Assembly: GCA_035048495.1 (NCBI GenBank)
Contig: CM068549.1
Span: 13,983,103-14,047,102 of the forward strand
Reading direction: 5' to 3'
Length of the DNA stretch: 64,000 bases
Source: Euptelea pleiosperma
Lineage: Eukaryota > Streptophyta > Magnoliopsida > Ranunculales > Eupteleaceae
The notes beneath the pieces were generated by a model, which was not told the origin of the DNA, did no database searches, and was given only the letters and a program-made list of their open reading frames with translations. Positions 1-10,156 of the stretch are shown here, in pieces. A program made the position numbers and the translations under genes. The first letter of the stretch is position 1, and the number at the start of each line of letters is the position of its first letter.

Positions 1-600
1 TTCTGTACGCTTGTGGTAAGTTGGTATACGGGTAATCCAAGCAAGGAGCATTAGCAAACAGTGAAATGGATACTCAGGTACTTGAAGGGTACAATGGATA
101 GGGGTATCATGTTTGAGAGATATGGGCACACGTCAAGTAAAGTGGTTGGGTATGTGGATTCAAATTTTGCAGGTGATTTGGACAGGAGGAGATCCTCTAC
201 AAGGTACTTGTTTACATTGGGAGATGGTCCAATCAGTTGGAAGTCGATATTACAGCCTACCATAGCCTTGTCTACTATAGAGGCTGAGTACATGGTAGCT
301 ACAGAGGTAGTGAAAGAAGTTATTTGGTTGAAAGGAATTGTTAGTGAACTTGGGATTAAACAAGATGAGATGTTTTTGTGCTGTGATGGTTAGAGAGCCA
401 TACACTTGGCAAAGAATCAAGTTTACCATGCAAGAACCGAACATATTGATGGTCGGTTTCATTTTATCAGAGACACCATATCATAGGGGAGAGTCTTGTT
501 TGAGAAGATTCACACAGATGACAATCCAGCAGATATGATGACAAAGCCAGTACTAGCGTCCAAGTTCGAGCATTGCTTGGTCTTGGTAAATGTTCATTGA
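1..600 (+). pseudogene. Ty1/Copia pol remnant, RNase H and C-terminus
   Basis: This is the 3' end of a Copia polyprotein, which in an intact element encodes RNase H to remove RNA from the cDNA hybrid. The frame from base 1 reads through the family motifs KWILRYLKGT, YVDSNFAGD (an RNase H acidic residue), STIEAEYM, HLAKNQVYHARTEHID and DNPADMMTKP, then ends at a TGA at 598-600. Three in-frame stops break it (TAG at 52-54, 391-393 and 484-486), so it is dead. The 5' part lies outside the window. A purine-rich stretch and a 3' LTR follow directly, as expected for Copia. The superfamily assignment is very secure; I do not assign the lineage. Confidence 0.93.
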
Positions 601-728
601 GCATTTTTGGAGGAGTCCTCACCCTTCGTTGCATAGGGGGTGAGAAGACGCCTTTCAAGGTGTGATTCAGGTGACACCAACGATTTTCCTTCATAACAAC
701 AAAATAGAATTCAAGCCAAGGTGGAGAG

Positions 729-1100
729 TGTTATGTTCGGTGCCTTGTATTCAGCCCCTTTTGGTTATTATTTTTTGGGGTTAGTTTTGTACTTTGGGCC
801 AAAGTATAAATTATAACTTTGGCCCTAGGGTTTTGTATGGTAGCCTTTTGGGTTTTGTTTGAGAGAAAAACAAAAGTGAGAGAGAGAGGACCGTGGGAAA
901 CCACAGAGTGAGAGAGAGAGGATGGTACTTGAAGGGGAGTCACCCCCTTTGTAATCCTTTGCACAAAAGATAGTGAAGACAACCGTTCGGCTTGCCTCCG
1001 AGGACGTAGGCCACACCGAGTGAACCTTATAAATACGTGTTTGTGAGTTTTGCTTCCTTTTATGCGTGTTTATTCATTTTTCCAAAGAACTATTGCTGCA
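729..1100 (+). repeat. 3' LTR of the Copia element
   Basis: The LTR begins TGTTATG right after the purine-rich tract AAGGTGGAGAG, the usual polypurine tract of plant Copia elements. It contains two GA-rich stretches (near 877-890 and 908-920). I place its end at the CA of 1099-1100. That right edge is a guess, because the 5' LTR is not in the window for comparison. Confidence 0.7.
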
Positions 1101-1663
1101 TTTTATTTTATATTTGATTTAGACACCGTCGCAATGAGCTTTGCTTCTTCGGTCATCTTCGCTTGATTTTTCATTTTCTTCTTTTGATGCCTATAATCAC
1201 GAGCATAACGATTGGGTTTGTTATAGAAGTAGCTATTTCTTTTTTTTTTTTTATTCTTGTCATTCGAGTTATGTTTATTTTTAACGAAATTGTCATTTTT
1301 AGGATTTAATTTAGTTTCTTTGGATTTTCATCCTCTACAACATTTAGAGAATATTTCCATTTGCACTTCTTTCTTATCATAGATGTGAGAATCTTCCTCG
1401 ATGTGATTTAATGAATGTTTTTTCTTCATGTTTAAGCTTCTCCCTGTAGCCATTCAAGATGAAGGTAATTTAACAATAATAACCGGCACTTGGAAATCTT
1501 CCATAAGGTCTATACTAGCGATTTTAAGATCACCAATAGTAAGTTGAAGTTCATGCACTTGTGCAAGAACAGACATGTTATTGGCCATTTTAAATTAATA
1601 TAATTACTAATTAAGAAATTTTGATTACTTGCCTCTTTGATTACTAATTAAGAATTTTTGATT
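1101..1663. other. AT-rich stretch without recognisable gene
   Basis: No sustained reading frame or family motif is visible. There is a poly-T run near 1240-1252. It lies between the Copia LTR and a dispersed repeat. Confidence 0.4.
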
Positions 1664-2110
1664 ACTTGTCAATCATTGATCTTTGAATCAGATAGGCGAG
1701 ATCAGTGCTTTGAAAATAATGCTCAAAATCGATTTACAAGTCATTGGATCTGAGTATTCCCAAAATAACGCTAAAAATGCTCATCCGAATGGTGGATCTA
1801 AGCCATTCATTCATGGATGAGTGGTAGCCAACATTCATGGGTCATTGGATCTGAGAAAATTAATCAGCCATTGTTCTGATGGAAAACCACCAAAATAATG
1901 CTCAAATCTGAATAAGCTAGGCATGACAAATGGTTTAGGGTTTTCATACCTTAGACGATCTGATGGAAAACCAAAAATTCACTGAATGTAGACGGTATAT
2001 TCTTGATTGAATATGATAATACACGATGAGAAGAGACACAAAGTATCTTCTTGATGAAATGTAGATAGTGTCGTCTTGACTGAATGTGACACAGCATGAA
2101 ACAATAACGA
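1664..2110 (+). repeat. Dispersed repeat R1, copy 1
   Basis: This stretch closely matches 7880-8300 in the same orientation. Both contain AGATCAGTGCTTTGAAAA, GGATCTGAGTATTCCCAAAA, TGGTGGATCTAAGCCATT and CTGAATGTAGACGGTAT. Its right edge is cut by the gypsy element at 2111. It is non-coding and its class is unknown. Confidence 0.75.
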
Positions 2111-2663
2111 GATATGACCAACGTCAATATCTCGAGGTTTGGAATCCACCAAATAGAGAAGAGCTCTCACATGAGCTAAATCACGAATATTATTGAATAA
2201 AAACTCTTTGCCTTTCGGCTTACAACCTATTTAATGAAAAACGAAAATAAGCAAAAGCGAAAATTACTAAAAACGGCAAAATCTAGGTAAGCATGGAAAT
2301 TGATAATACTAGCACCTAGAAACATGTCAATCGATGGTGTGTGACTCTGACTTCTATAATCAAAGTTAGTGCTAAAACAAAAACTTTCTAAAATAGCAAA
2401 ACTGTCGTTTTCACCCCCTGAACGATGGAATTTGGCCAAAAAGCAGCGTACAACACGACGAAGTGGTGACTATTGCTTATCTAGTCATTTCCTTTCAAGA
2501 GCTCCTGCCTTGTGTGGTTCTGACACTGTTGACAATTCCGTTAATACCTGTTACATCATTTCTCATCAACAAGTCCTTTAATGCCCGTTATGTCCTTTAG
2601 TACCGTTTGAGCTTTTGACGATCCAAAAGCTCCATGAAAGAATCTGCTACTTGTTCTACATCA
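2111..2663 (-). repeat. 3' LTR of the gypsy element
   Basis: It matches 5002-5560, including GATATGACCAACGTCAATAT at the low-coordinate end and TCCATGAAAGAATC near the other end. The right edge at 2663 is precise, because the two LTRs diverge there and the purine tract begins. The left edge is approximate. Confidence 0.85.
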
Positions 2664-4690
2664 GTCCCCCCTTCTTGGAAAGAACTCGACCTCGAGTTAT
2701 GTTCTGGATATAGCGGTTCGTCAGCATGATACTCGAACAAGTCTACAACATTAAAAGATTTTGAAATTCCCATGTCCTCCGGTAAATCAATCACGTACGC
2801 ATTATTCATTGATTTTCTTCAAAATCTTGTGCGGGCCGTACTTCTTAGGCTTCAATTTATTGTAACTTCTAATAGAAAACCTTTTCTTGTGCAAGCAAAC
2901 CATCACTGAATCACCTTCTTTGAACAATTTGCGACGCCAGTGCTTGTCTGTAGCCACCTTATACTTAGCATTAGTCGTCTCTAGCCTCTGTCGCACTTCC
3001 TCTTGCATTGTTTGGGCTTGTTTAGCCATGGTCTCAGCTGCGATACTCAAATCTAGACCCTTTGGTAATCTTACCAAATCCACATCATGTTTTGGTGGTG
3101 TCACATATACCATCGCAAAAGGTGACTTTCCTATGGCACTGTGCACTACATTGTTGTAAGCGAATTCAGCTTGAGGTAGTGCATGGTCCCACTGCTTTGG
3201 CCTATCTCCACAAATACATCGAATCAAATTTCCTAAGGTTCAGGTCGTCACCCTCGCTTGACCATCGGTCTGTGGCTGTGCAGTAGTGCTGCGATTCGGA
3301 GAAGTATCAAACATCTTCCACAAGGTTACCCAAAAGTGTCTGAGAAACTTTGTGTCACGGTTATACGTAATTGACTGAGACACCCCATGCAATCGGACTA
3401 TCTCCCGGAAGAACAGTCGTGCTATGTGTGAGGCGTCTGAAGTCTTTCGGCAAGGAATGAAGTGAGCCATCTTCGACAACCTGTCAATAACTACAAATAG
3501 AGTCCACTCCTCGTTGACTACGAGGAAGGCCCAACACAAAATCCATAGACAGATCCTCCCAATTAAGGTTAGGAACGAGTAAAGGCATATAAAAACTAGT
3601 ATTTGTGACTGACCTTTAGACACTTGACATGTGTAACACTTCTTCACAAAATTACCAACATCTTGTTTCAATCGAGCCTAGAAGTACCATTCTTCTAAGC
3701 TCGCCACAGTTTTATCTCTGCCCAGGTGTCCGCTCAATCCTCCACAATGTAAATCACAGATCAGCTTCTCTTGTAGGGAGGTTTCGGGAATACATAAGCG
3801 ATTACCTCGAAATAGATACCCATCATTTGCATAGAAATCATTGATAGGTTGTTGCTCAATACACTTTGCCCAAACTCCTTAAAATCATCATCCCCTTCAT
3901 GCAACTCCTTTAAGCATTCGAATCCAACGATCTCATGAGCCAGTGTCACCATCAAGCTAGCACGAAGACTCTATGCATCAACAACTCGATTCAAAGCCCC
4001 TGACTTGTGCCGAATAGGAAAAGGGAATTTTTGAAAGAAGGTAGACCATCAGACATGCATGCTGTCCAGATGTTTTTGGTTGTTAATGAATTTCAAGGCC
4101 TGATGGTCAATGTATAAGATGAATTCCTTTTGTACCAGATAATGCTCCCAGTGTTTCAAAGCTCGGACTACTGCATAGAACTCCTGATCATAAGTACTCC
4201 ACTTCTGACTGGCTTCAGTTAATTTTTCGCTGAAGAATGCTACTGGCCATTTTTCTTGTGACAGAACTACTCCGATTCCCACACCACTAGCATCGCACTC
4301 TACCTCGAATATTTTCTCAAAACTAGGCAGAGCCAACACTGGTGTAGTGCACAATTTCTCCTAAATCAAGGCAAAACTTTTCTCTGCCTCTTCACTCCAC
4401 AAAAAATTATATTTCTTCATGTATTCTGTGACTAGAGCCATGATAGTGCTGAAATTCCAAATGAAACAACGGTAGAAGGTGGCTAAACTGCGGAAGCTTC
4501 AAACTTCACTCACAGTTTTCGGTGCAGGCCACTCTCGGATAGCTTGGATCTTCTCTTCGTCCTCATGAATCCCCTCCGAACTTACCACATATCCGAAAAA
4601 CAACAAGATGTTCGTCATGAAGCTGCACTTTTTGAGATTAATGAACAACTGATTTTCCTCCAAGAGAGCCAGCACCTGTCGGGCTCATCC
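2664..4690 (-). pseudogene. Gypsy pol remnant: RT C-terminus, RNase H, integrase
   Basis: On the minus strand from 4690 downward: the RT thumb/connection (LLEENQLFINLKKC, FGYVVSSEGI), the RNase H region ([38 protein letters not shown]), the zinc-binding part of integrase ([14 protein letters not shown] followed by CYTCQ), and the integrase core ([14 protein letters not shown], then QTDGQARV). It ends in a tail with [19 protein letters not shown]. In an intact element this polyprotein copies RNA to DNA and inserts it. Stops and frameshifts break it at several points, for example near 3230-3240, 3670, 3960 and 4350, so it cannot act. Fusion of a gag start to mid-RT near 4690 shows an internal deletion. 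Confidence 0.9.
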
Positions 4691-4959
4691 TCGCTATCAG
4701 GTTGATGACGAGGAGGACATCTTAAAATAGTTCTGTTAACAGGTGGGTCTCGGGCAACTCCTTCGACGCGTACCCTGTCAACCGGAGGTTGCCTATTGTT
4801 GGCGTTGAGGTTCATCCGGATGAGAAGCTCACGAATCTCATTCAACTGCTGTGTTAAGTTGTTCAACTGTTGTCGTTGCTCCTCCATCGCTTTCCATAGG
4901 GCTTCTTCCCCACGATCACTGTCAGTAGGGTTTTTGTTTCTTACTTCGTTATTTGCCAT
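4690..4959 (-). pseudogene. Gypsy gag N-terminal remnant
   Basis: A short frame starts MANNEVRNKNPTDSDRGEE just inside the 5' LTR and primer site. It is followed by a Gln/Leu/Asn-rich coiled-coil-like stretch (EEQRQQLNNLTQQLNEIREL) and an Arg-rich segment. The position and composition fit the start of a gypsy gag. It runs about 90 codons before the frame jumps near 4690 into RT sequence, so most of gag and all of protease are missing. Confidence 0.7.
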
Positions 4960-4977
4960 CGAGCCAGGCGAATCCTT

Positions 4978-4988
4978 GCTTTGATACA
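4978..4988 (-). other. Primer binding site (initiator tRNA-Met type)
   Basis: The minus strand reads TGTATCAAAGC, close to the plant consensus TGGTATCAGAGC, about a dozen bases inside the 5' LTR. Two mismatches fit an old element. Confidence 0.65.
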
Positions 4989-5001
4989 AAAATAAAAACA
5001 G

Positions 5002-5560
5002 GATATGACCAACGTCAATATCTTGAGGTTTGGAATCCACCAAACAGAGAAGAACTCTCACAGGAGCTAAATCATGAATATTATTGAATAAAAACTATCT
5101 TTGCGTTTCGGCTTACAACCTATTTAATAGAAAACAAAAATAAGCAAAAGAGGAAAATTACTAAAAACGACAAAAAATCTAGCTTAGCATGAAAACTGAT
5201 AATACTAGCGCCTAGAAACATGTCAGAATTGACGATGAGTGATTCTAACTTCTATAATCAAAGTTATTGTTAAAACAAAAACTTCTAAAATAGCAAAACA
5301 ACCGTTTTCACCCCCTGAACGATGGAATTTGGCCAAAAAGCAGCGTTCATCACAACAAAGTGGTGACTATTGCTTATCTCGTCATTTTCTTTCAAGAGCT
5401 CCGGCCTTGCGTGGTTCTGAAACTGTTGACAATTTCATTAATACCTGTTACGTCCATTTTTATCAACAAGTCCGTTAATGCCCATTATGTCCTTTAGTAC
5501 CATTTGAGCTTTTGACGATCCAAAAGGTCCATGAAAGAATCCGCTACTTGTTCTACATCA
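5002..5560 (-). repeat. 5' LTR of the gypsy element
   Basis: It matches 2111-2663. The high-coordinate edge at 5560 is fixed by where the two LTRs stop matching. Like the 3' LTR it encodes the last ~20 residues of pol ([18 protein letters not shown]). Just outside, ACAAAATGATAAC-like sequence occurs again near 5686-5697. Confidence 0.85.
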
Positions 5561-5755
5561 AAATGATAACGCACAATAAATGGACTTTCTCTTCTTCCTG
5601 AGAGTGTAGACGCGCGGTTGATTCTATGGTTCTGCGAGAGAGTCCATTTTTTTTGAAACACTTTCAATGAGAGATGATCTACAAAATGATAACAAAGCAA
5701 CTGAGGTGCAACTTTTAGATAACCAAGAGAATGAGAAAGATTTCAGTGTGAAAGC

Positions 5756-6067
5756 ACCTTCAAGGAGGAGTGTAAGAAGAGGCTGCAGTCTACCATTTTC
5801 AGCCATCTGTCGCACATTTTTCTCATACTTCTCTAGATTTTCCAGTGTTTTGTCAACTTTCTCGATAGTCAAAATATTCTCCGATTTTCTACTCGCCATC
5901 CCAACTAATATAAGGATTGCTCCATTGACCTCGCCAATCTTTTCACATAAAGCTTTAGATTTTGAGAGCTCGTACAACAAAAACACAGCCTCCTCCCTCT
6001 CCTTAGAAAGCTCATGTGACAAGAATTTAACAATTGTGCGTATAGTGTCCCCTTCAGCCATTGCTTC
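5756..6067 (-). pseudogene. U-box E3 ligase gene fragment (ARM repeats)
   Basis: On the minus strand, after a plausible splice acceptor (CTGTAG then GAAGCAATGG, exon start 6067), about 104 codons read EAMAEGDTIRTIVKFLSHEL, EEAVFLLYELSKSKALCEKI, GEVNGAILILVG and NVRQMAENGRLQPLLTLLLE. I recognise this as ARM-repeat sequence of the plant PUB43/PUB44 (SAUL1-like) U-box group, cytosolic or membrane-associated E3 ubiquitin ligases. Similarity stops abruptly after LLEG. The next ~43 codons, rich in Ser and Phe, look like non-coding sequence read by chance. There is no U-box domain and no other exon nearby. A Copia LTR begins at 6161 just upstream. I read it as a stranded gene fragment, perhaps moved by transposon activity. 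Confidence 0.75.
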
Positions 6068-6160
6068 CTACAGAACAAGAGAAGTGCTGAGAAGAGACCC
6101 AGGCAGGTGCAATAAGGTAATCGATTGTGGAATATAATATGGGTCTTGTCTTGTCTTATT

Positions 6161-6615
6161 CTGTTAGCATTATGTGGCCCATCCTTGGCCCATAAGAAGC
6201 CCATCATGTGACCCATTCATTTTGGTTTCCTAAAAGGCTTGGATTCTATATTAAGAGTTTCCTAATCATAAACCTCCACCTACACCTTCATTGAAATTAG
6301 CAAGTGGAAAGTTTCTAATTGCACTAGGATTCTTGATGTGTTAAAATCGTAGTGTTTCTATTCTTAAGAGCTTGGGTCCCTCTCTCCATCTGTAAAAGGA
6401 GCACAAGCTATTTCCATCAATGCAAGTTCTTATTGGAGTGTGCATACGAGAAGATTAGAGAGAGAAGAACCGAGTCTTCCCTCCTCCACCATCGTTCGTT
6501 GTCTTCAACGATTAAAACACCAAGCAAAGTTGTTGTATCAATGGAGAAAGATACACCGTTCTTTCTTTATTTCTTTTCATGGTTTGAGGACTTCGAAAAA
6601 CGTGTTTATCAAGAT
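6161..6615 (+). repeat. Copia LTR, + copy
   Basis: It starts TGTTAGCATTATGTGGCCC and is homologous to the minus-strand LTR ending at 53417, which starts TGTTAGCTTATGTGGCC. Shared blocks include TTTCTAATTGCACTAGGATT, TTGGAGTGTGCATACG and CCATCGTTCGTTGTCTTCAA-like sequence. No purine tract precedes it and no Copia coding sequence follows, so it is a solo or truncated LTR. The right edge is where similarity to the other copy fades. Confidence 0.75.
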
Positions 6616-7230
6616 CGTGGGTATGGTTTGATAAGAGTGCATCAACAAGATGTAGAAGTGCTAACATATTCACCATCTATTAATGAATTACTTCCCCCAG
6701 CTAGATCTTCCTTCCATTCCCATGAATATGTTTACTTTAGAAATAGTTCCCCCTATCTATTTAAAGCTGCTCATTCCTCGCTTGATTGTTTGGAATGCAG
6801 CGTAGGCGCTTAGGTCTCAATTAGTGTGGTTGATTCTCTTCCTTTAGAAAGACTTGGCCCCAGCCTTGTCAGCTCATCTGTAAGGGTCGAGCGGTCTTCT
6901 TTTCTGTCTGATGGTAATGTGAATCTCGAATCTCTTTATGCTTTATGCTAGCAAATCTCTTGCAATTGGTCCTCAATGGACAACGGGGATGGAATAGCTG
7001 TTGGATGGTTAGGACACCATCTCAGAAATAGAGGTAGGAATTTATCGAACGAACCGCACTCCTTCGTAAACGTCAAGAGTCCATTGATGAGAAGGGGCTG
7101 GGGAAAGCTTGAACCCAATTCCTACAGTTGGTGATGAGACCTAATAGATGGACCTATCAAATGTGACTGACTTGGCCTTGCCTAAAACTTTTGCCAAATC
7201 TCTTTAGAAGGGGGCTTGTCAATAAAAAAA
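6616..7230. other. Segment of different texture, possibly organelle-derived
   Basis: The sequence changes character after the LTR: higher GC, few A/T runs, none of the dispersed MITE motifs and no homologue elsewhere in the window. It has a frame ending at 6813 with no family I know. The texture (for example GGGGCTGGGGAAAGCTTG near 7094) reminds me of plant mitochondrial spacer DNA. That is only an impression. Confidence 0.3.
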
Positions 7231-7319
7231 AAAAACTTTGAAAGCTTTGAGATCACAAATGGTTCGATTCCTGCCTTACACATTTGTTGTCTTAGTGCAT
7301 TCAAAGCGATGGAGAGAGA

Positions 7320-7660
7320 GAGAAACCCACTTTGGTTATGAGAGAGAGGTGGGTGGTTGCAGCGCGCGAGAGTGTGGAGAGCGTGGAGAGTGTGAAGAAG
7401 AAACTAAAATGAGTGGGGGCCGGTAATGTGCGAGAAATAGGAAAACATGAAAGTGAGATTGTGATTTGAGTGGATCAGATCTGACCGTCCAAATTAGATG
7501 GACGAGATGATCTAGTTTGTTATATAGATTTTACGTCAAATCATATAGGGCTCAATTTGCCATGTAAGGAGTGGAGAAAAGCTAACGTAAGGCAAATTTT
7601 TTTCCAATGGCCCTATGGGGAGCATAAAAATGGACCACTTGGTACATTGTTTTGGGCTCA
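7320..7660 (+). repeat. Repeat R2 copy 1, arm of a large inverted repeat
   Basis: The first part (GCGCGCGAGAG, then GAAGAAGAAACTAAAATGAG) matches 8735-8900 in the same orientation. The second part (7530-7660, GCCATGTAAGGAGTGGAGAAA) matches 8925-9045 in inverted orientation. This mixed arrangement suggests foldback elements rearranged locally. Confidence 0.65.
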
Positions 7661-7879
7661 CTGACCCCATAATGCACCACTTGGTACATTATGGGGTTAT
7701 ATCTTAGCACCATCTTTAGTTTTAATCACCACGATCAAAACCACCAACGTTTTACTTGGCATGTAGACCGATTGGTCTGCCATGTTCTTCAGAAAACTAC
7801 CAACATGGTCTGCAATGTTCATCAAAACCATCAACATTTTACCTTGATGATAACAGCCCGCGCAATCTATAAATCGACC

Positions 7880-8300
7880 TGTAAATCGTTGATCTCTAAT
7901 CAGCTAGGCAAGATCAGTGCTTTGAAAAATAATGCTCAAAATCAATTTACAGATTGTTGGATCTGAGTATTCCCAAAATAATTCTAAAAAACGCCGATCT
8001 AATTGGTGGATCTAAGCCATTATTCATGGATCAGTGGTAGCCAAGATTCATGGATCATTGGATTTGAGAAAATCTACCAACAATCTGATGGAAAACTACC
8101 AAAAAATTGCTTAAATCCGAATAAGCTAGGCATGAAAAATGTTTTAGTGTTTCCATAACATAGACGATCTGATGGAAAACAACGAATTCACTGAATGTAG
8201 ACGGTATCTTCTTGAATGAATATGTAAACGAATGGTGAGAAGAGATGTACAATGTCTTCTAGACGGAATGTAGACGGTGGCTTCTGTAGTTCAGCGAGAT
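7880..8300 (+). repeat. Dispersed repeat R1, copy 2
   Basis: Same-orientation homologue of 1664-2100. It runs on to CTGAATGTAGACGGTATCTT and ends at a short TA run where a foldback MITE begins. Confidence 0.75.
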
Positions 8301-8314
8301 ATATATATATATAT

Positions 8315-8706
8315 AGGATTAGGATCACAATTATTTCATACAACGTTTTTGACAACAATTTTGGCGTACCCACATGGAGGATGACTCAATGGCTGATTTT
8401 TAGTGAGGATGATCTTCTCATCATATAGATCACCCGTACAAAAAATCAGCACATTCTGAAATTTCTAATTCCATCAAATGTGATTTTCAAGTTAACGATA
8501 AAAATAGACGGCCCATAATTCTCCAACTTGTAAACTGATCTACGGGTATTGGATTGATTTGAATTTTTGTGAAGATGATCTCCTCACTATAGAGACATCC
8601 TCGCCAAAAATCACTCCATTCCAAGACTTCTAATTTATACATTGGCTTGTGCCAATTTTTGTTGTCAAAAATGTTGTATGAAATTGTTGCCCCCCGATCC
8701 GATCCT
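8315..8706. mobile_element. Foldback MITE, termini AGGAT
   Basis: The ends are inverted repeats of ~55 bp: ATTTCATACAACGTTTTTGAC on the left pairs with the complement of TCAAAAATGTTGTATGAAAT on the right. The interior is also roughly palindromic (GATGATCT ... AGATGATC). It is non-coding. The superfamily is not clear, because the left end is buried in a TA repeat and no target duplication can be read. Confidence 0.7.
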
Positions 8707-8708
8707 GT

Positions 8709-9060
8709 GAGAGAGAGAGAGAGAGATGTCGGTGGTTGTTGCGCGCGAGAGCGTGGAAAGTGTGAAGAAGAAACTAAAATGAGTGAGAAATTGGAAAAAA
8801 TGAAAGGGAAATTTAGGTAGATAAGATTTGACCATCAAAATTAGATGAGCAGGAAGATCTGGACCACTCTTTATGGGAGGATAAGAGAAGGGGACAACCT
8901 TCCTATTTTGTGGGTCCAAAAGAATGTGCCTCGTGGTGCATTTTTATGCTCCCAGTAGGGACATGGAAAAAATTTGCCTCAGGTTAGATTTTCTCCACTC
9001 CTTACATGGCAGATTGAGCCTGGCCTCTATGATTTGACATAAAATGAATACCCTATTAAT
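8709..9060 (+). repeat. Repeat R2 copy 2 and inverted arm
   Basis: It begins with a (GA)n tract, then GCGCGCGAGAGCGTGG and GAAGAAGAAACTAAAATGAG as in copy 1. The end (8925-9045) is the inverted partner of 7530-7660. It is non-coding. Confidence 0.65.
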
Positions 9061-9240
9061 GATTGGACCTACGTATCAAAACTCAGCTTAGGCGGCTTCA
9101 TCTTTGGGGGCTTGACTTGGTTTATTCTAGCTTTGTCTAGCAGCACTAATTTTGTTGGGTCGCTTCGCGTGTCAACCTTGATCTTGGTGGAAATGCCAGA
9201 TTTTTTTTGTTCCAGTGGGGTTTTGGACGGGCTGTTCTTT

Positions 9241-9614
9241 GATACCCTCTTGGTATCAAAATTTTGATGCCGAAGTCCCTCAATTTGCCACGTAGTATAC
9301 TCTTTCGGGCCCACTGACTCCATGAATATTTGGCCCACATCTTGTTGGACCCACACACCAAAAATCAGCGTGATTGTTGATTTCTAGCCGTAGGATTTGA
9401 GCACTTTTCATCATGGGCTTTATGAAGTGGTTCAAAGCCCATGATGAAAAAGTGCTCAAATTCAATGGCTAGAAATCACTAATCACGCTGATTTTTGGTG
9501 TGTGGGTCCACCAAGATGTGAGCCAAATATTCATGGAGTCAGTGGGCCTGAAAGAGTCTACTATGTGGCAAATTGAGGGACTTCAGCATCAAAATTTTGA
9601 TACCAAAGTCGGTA
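9241..9614. mobile_element. Near-perfect foldback MITE (374 bp)
   Basis: The left arm starts GATACCCTCTTGGTATCAAA and pairs along almost its whole length with the right arm ending GATACCAAAGTCGGTATC, around a ~13-bp loop at 9421-9433 (GGGCTT...AAGCCC). The arms include the family core AAAAATCAGCGTGAT and TTGGCCCACATCTTG. It belongs to the window's dominant palindromic MITE superfamily and is the least decayed palindrome here. Confidence 0.85.
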
Positions 9615-9934
9615 TCATAGATTTTTCCGTTTTGGACCAGTCAATCTAGTGCCCTAGGAATGTTTTTGGGCCCACTCATCGCAAATATGTTTATCCCGTT
9701 GGTGAATATACACATCAAAAATCACCTGGTTGGTTATCTCTAACCCATTAGGTTTTAGTACTTTTTTAGGAGTGATTCTGTCCGTTGGATTCAAGCTTTC
9801 TTTTGCATACGATAAATCATTAATCAATCTGATTTTTGTTACGTATATCCACCACAGTGGAATGACCGACAGAATTCCTCTTGTGCTTACCTGTTCCATT
9901 TGACTACCCAAAAAATGCTCAAATCCAACAGATA

Positions 9935-10156
9935 GAGATGGCAAGGGACTTCGCCTCAGGAAGCGAGGTCTTGAGTTCAAATCTCCCCGCGGCCGAGGGT
10001 CGAGGAAAGGACAAAAGGATCATGCCTCAGGAAGCAGGTCTCTTGAGTTCAACTCTCACCCCTTGGGGCCGGGCTACCCCCCAGGATTTATCCCGACTTA
10101 CCCGGTGCGTGTGGAGGGGGGGCTGGACATGTGCCCGGGGGATTAGTCGGGCGAAA
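9935..10156 (+). mobile_element. SINE-like insert
   Basis: Two near-copies of a B-box-like element (GAGTTCAAATC near 9973 and GAGTTCAACTC near 10046, consensus GGTTCGANNCC) occur within GC-rich sequence, ending CCCGGGGGATTAGTCGGGC. The homologous block upstream of gene 3 (about 26262-26285) lacks the insert, so this piece was added. No A-tail or clear target duplication is visible. Confidence 0.5.

Larger units (their letters stand above)
2111..5560 (-). mobile_element. Ty3/gypsy LTR retrotransposon, CRM-like, internally deleted
   Basis: Two LTRs (5002-5560 and 2111-2663) enclose a gag start, reverse transcriptase, RNase H and integrase read on the minus strand. The LTR begins TGATG on the minus strand. 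A primer site resembling the complement of initiator tRNA-Met lies just inside the 5' LTR, and a purine tract (AAGAAGGGGGGAC) just before the 3' LTR. The pol frame continues into the LTR: the same C-terminus, EQVADSFM(E/D)LLDRQKLK, is encoded in both LTRs. A TGATG start and a pol end inside the LTR are known features of centromeric CRM chromoviruses, so CRM affinity is my inference. Gag C-terminus, protease and the RT N-terminus are deleted. The flanks share ATAACG (2104-2109, 5566-5571), but I could not define a clean target duplication. Confidence 0.88.

Noticed and set aside
5559..5697. Element bounded by the direct repeats near 5559-5570 and 5686-5697 (ACAAAATGATAAC-like)
   Set aside because: An inverted pair (TGGACTTTCTC / GAGAGAGTCCA) lies inside, but not at the edges, and one repeat overlaps the gypsy LTR end. 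Probably coincidence.
6352..6813. 153-codon frame on +
   Set aside because: It runs from a Copia LTR into unrelated sequence, so it is a chance fusion.
9960..10080. tRNA gene
   Set aside because: Only B-box-like sequences are present; no cloverleaf can be drawn.
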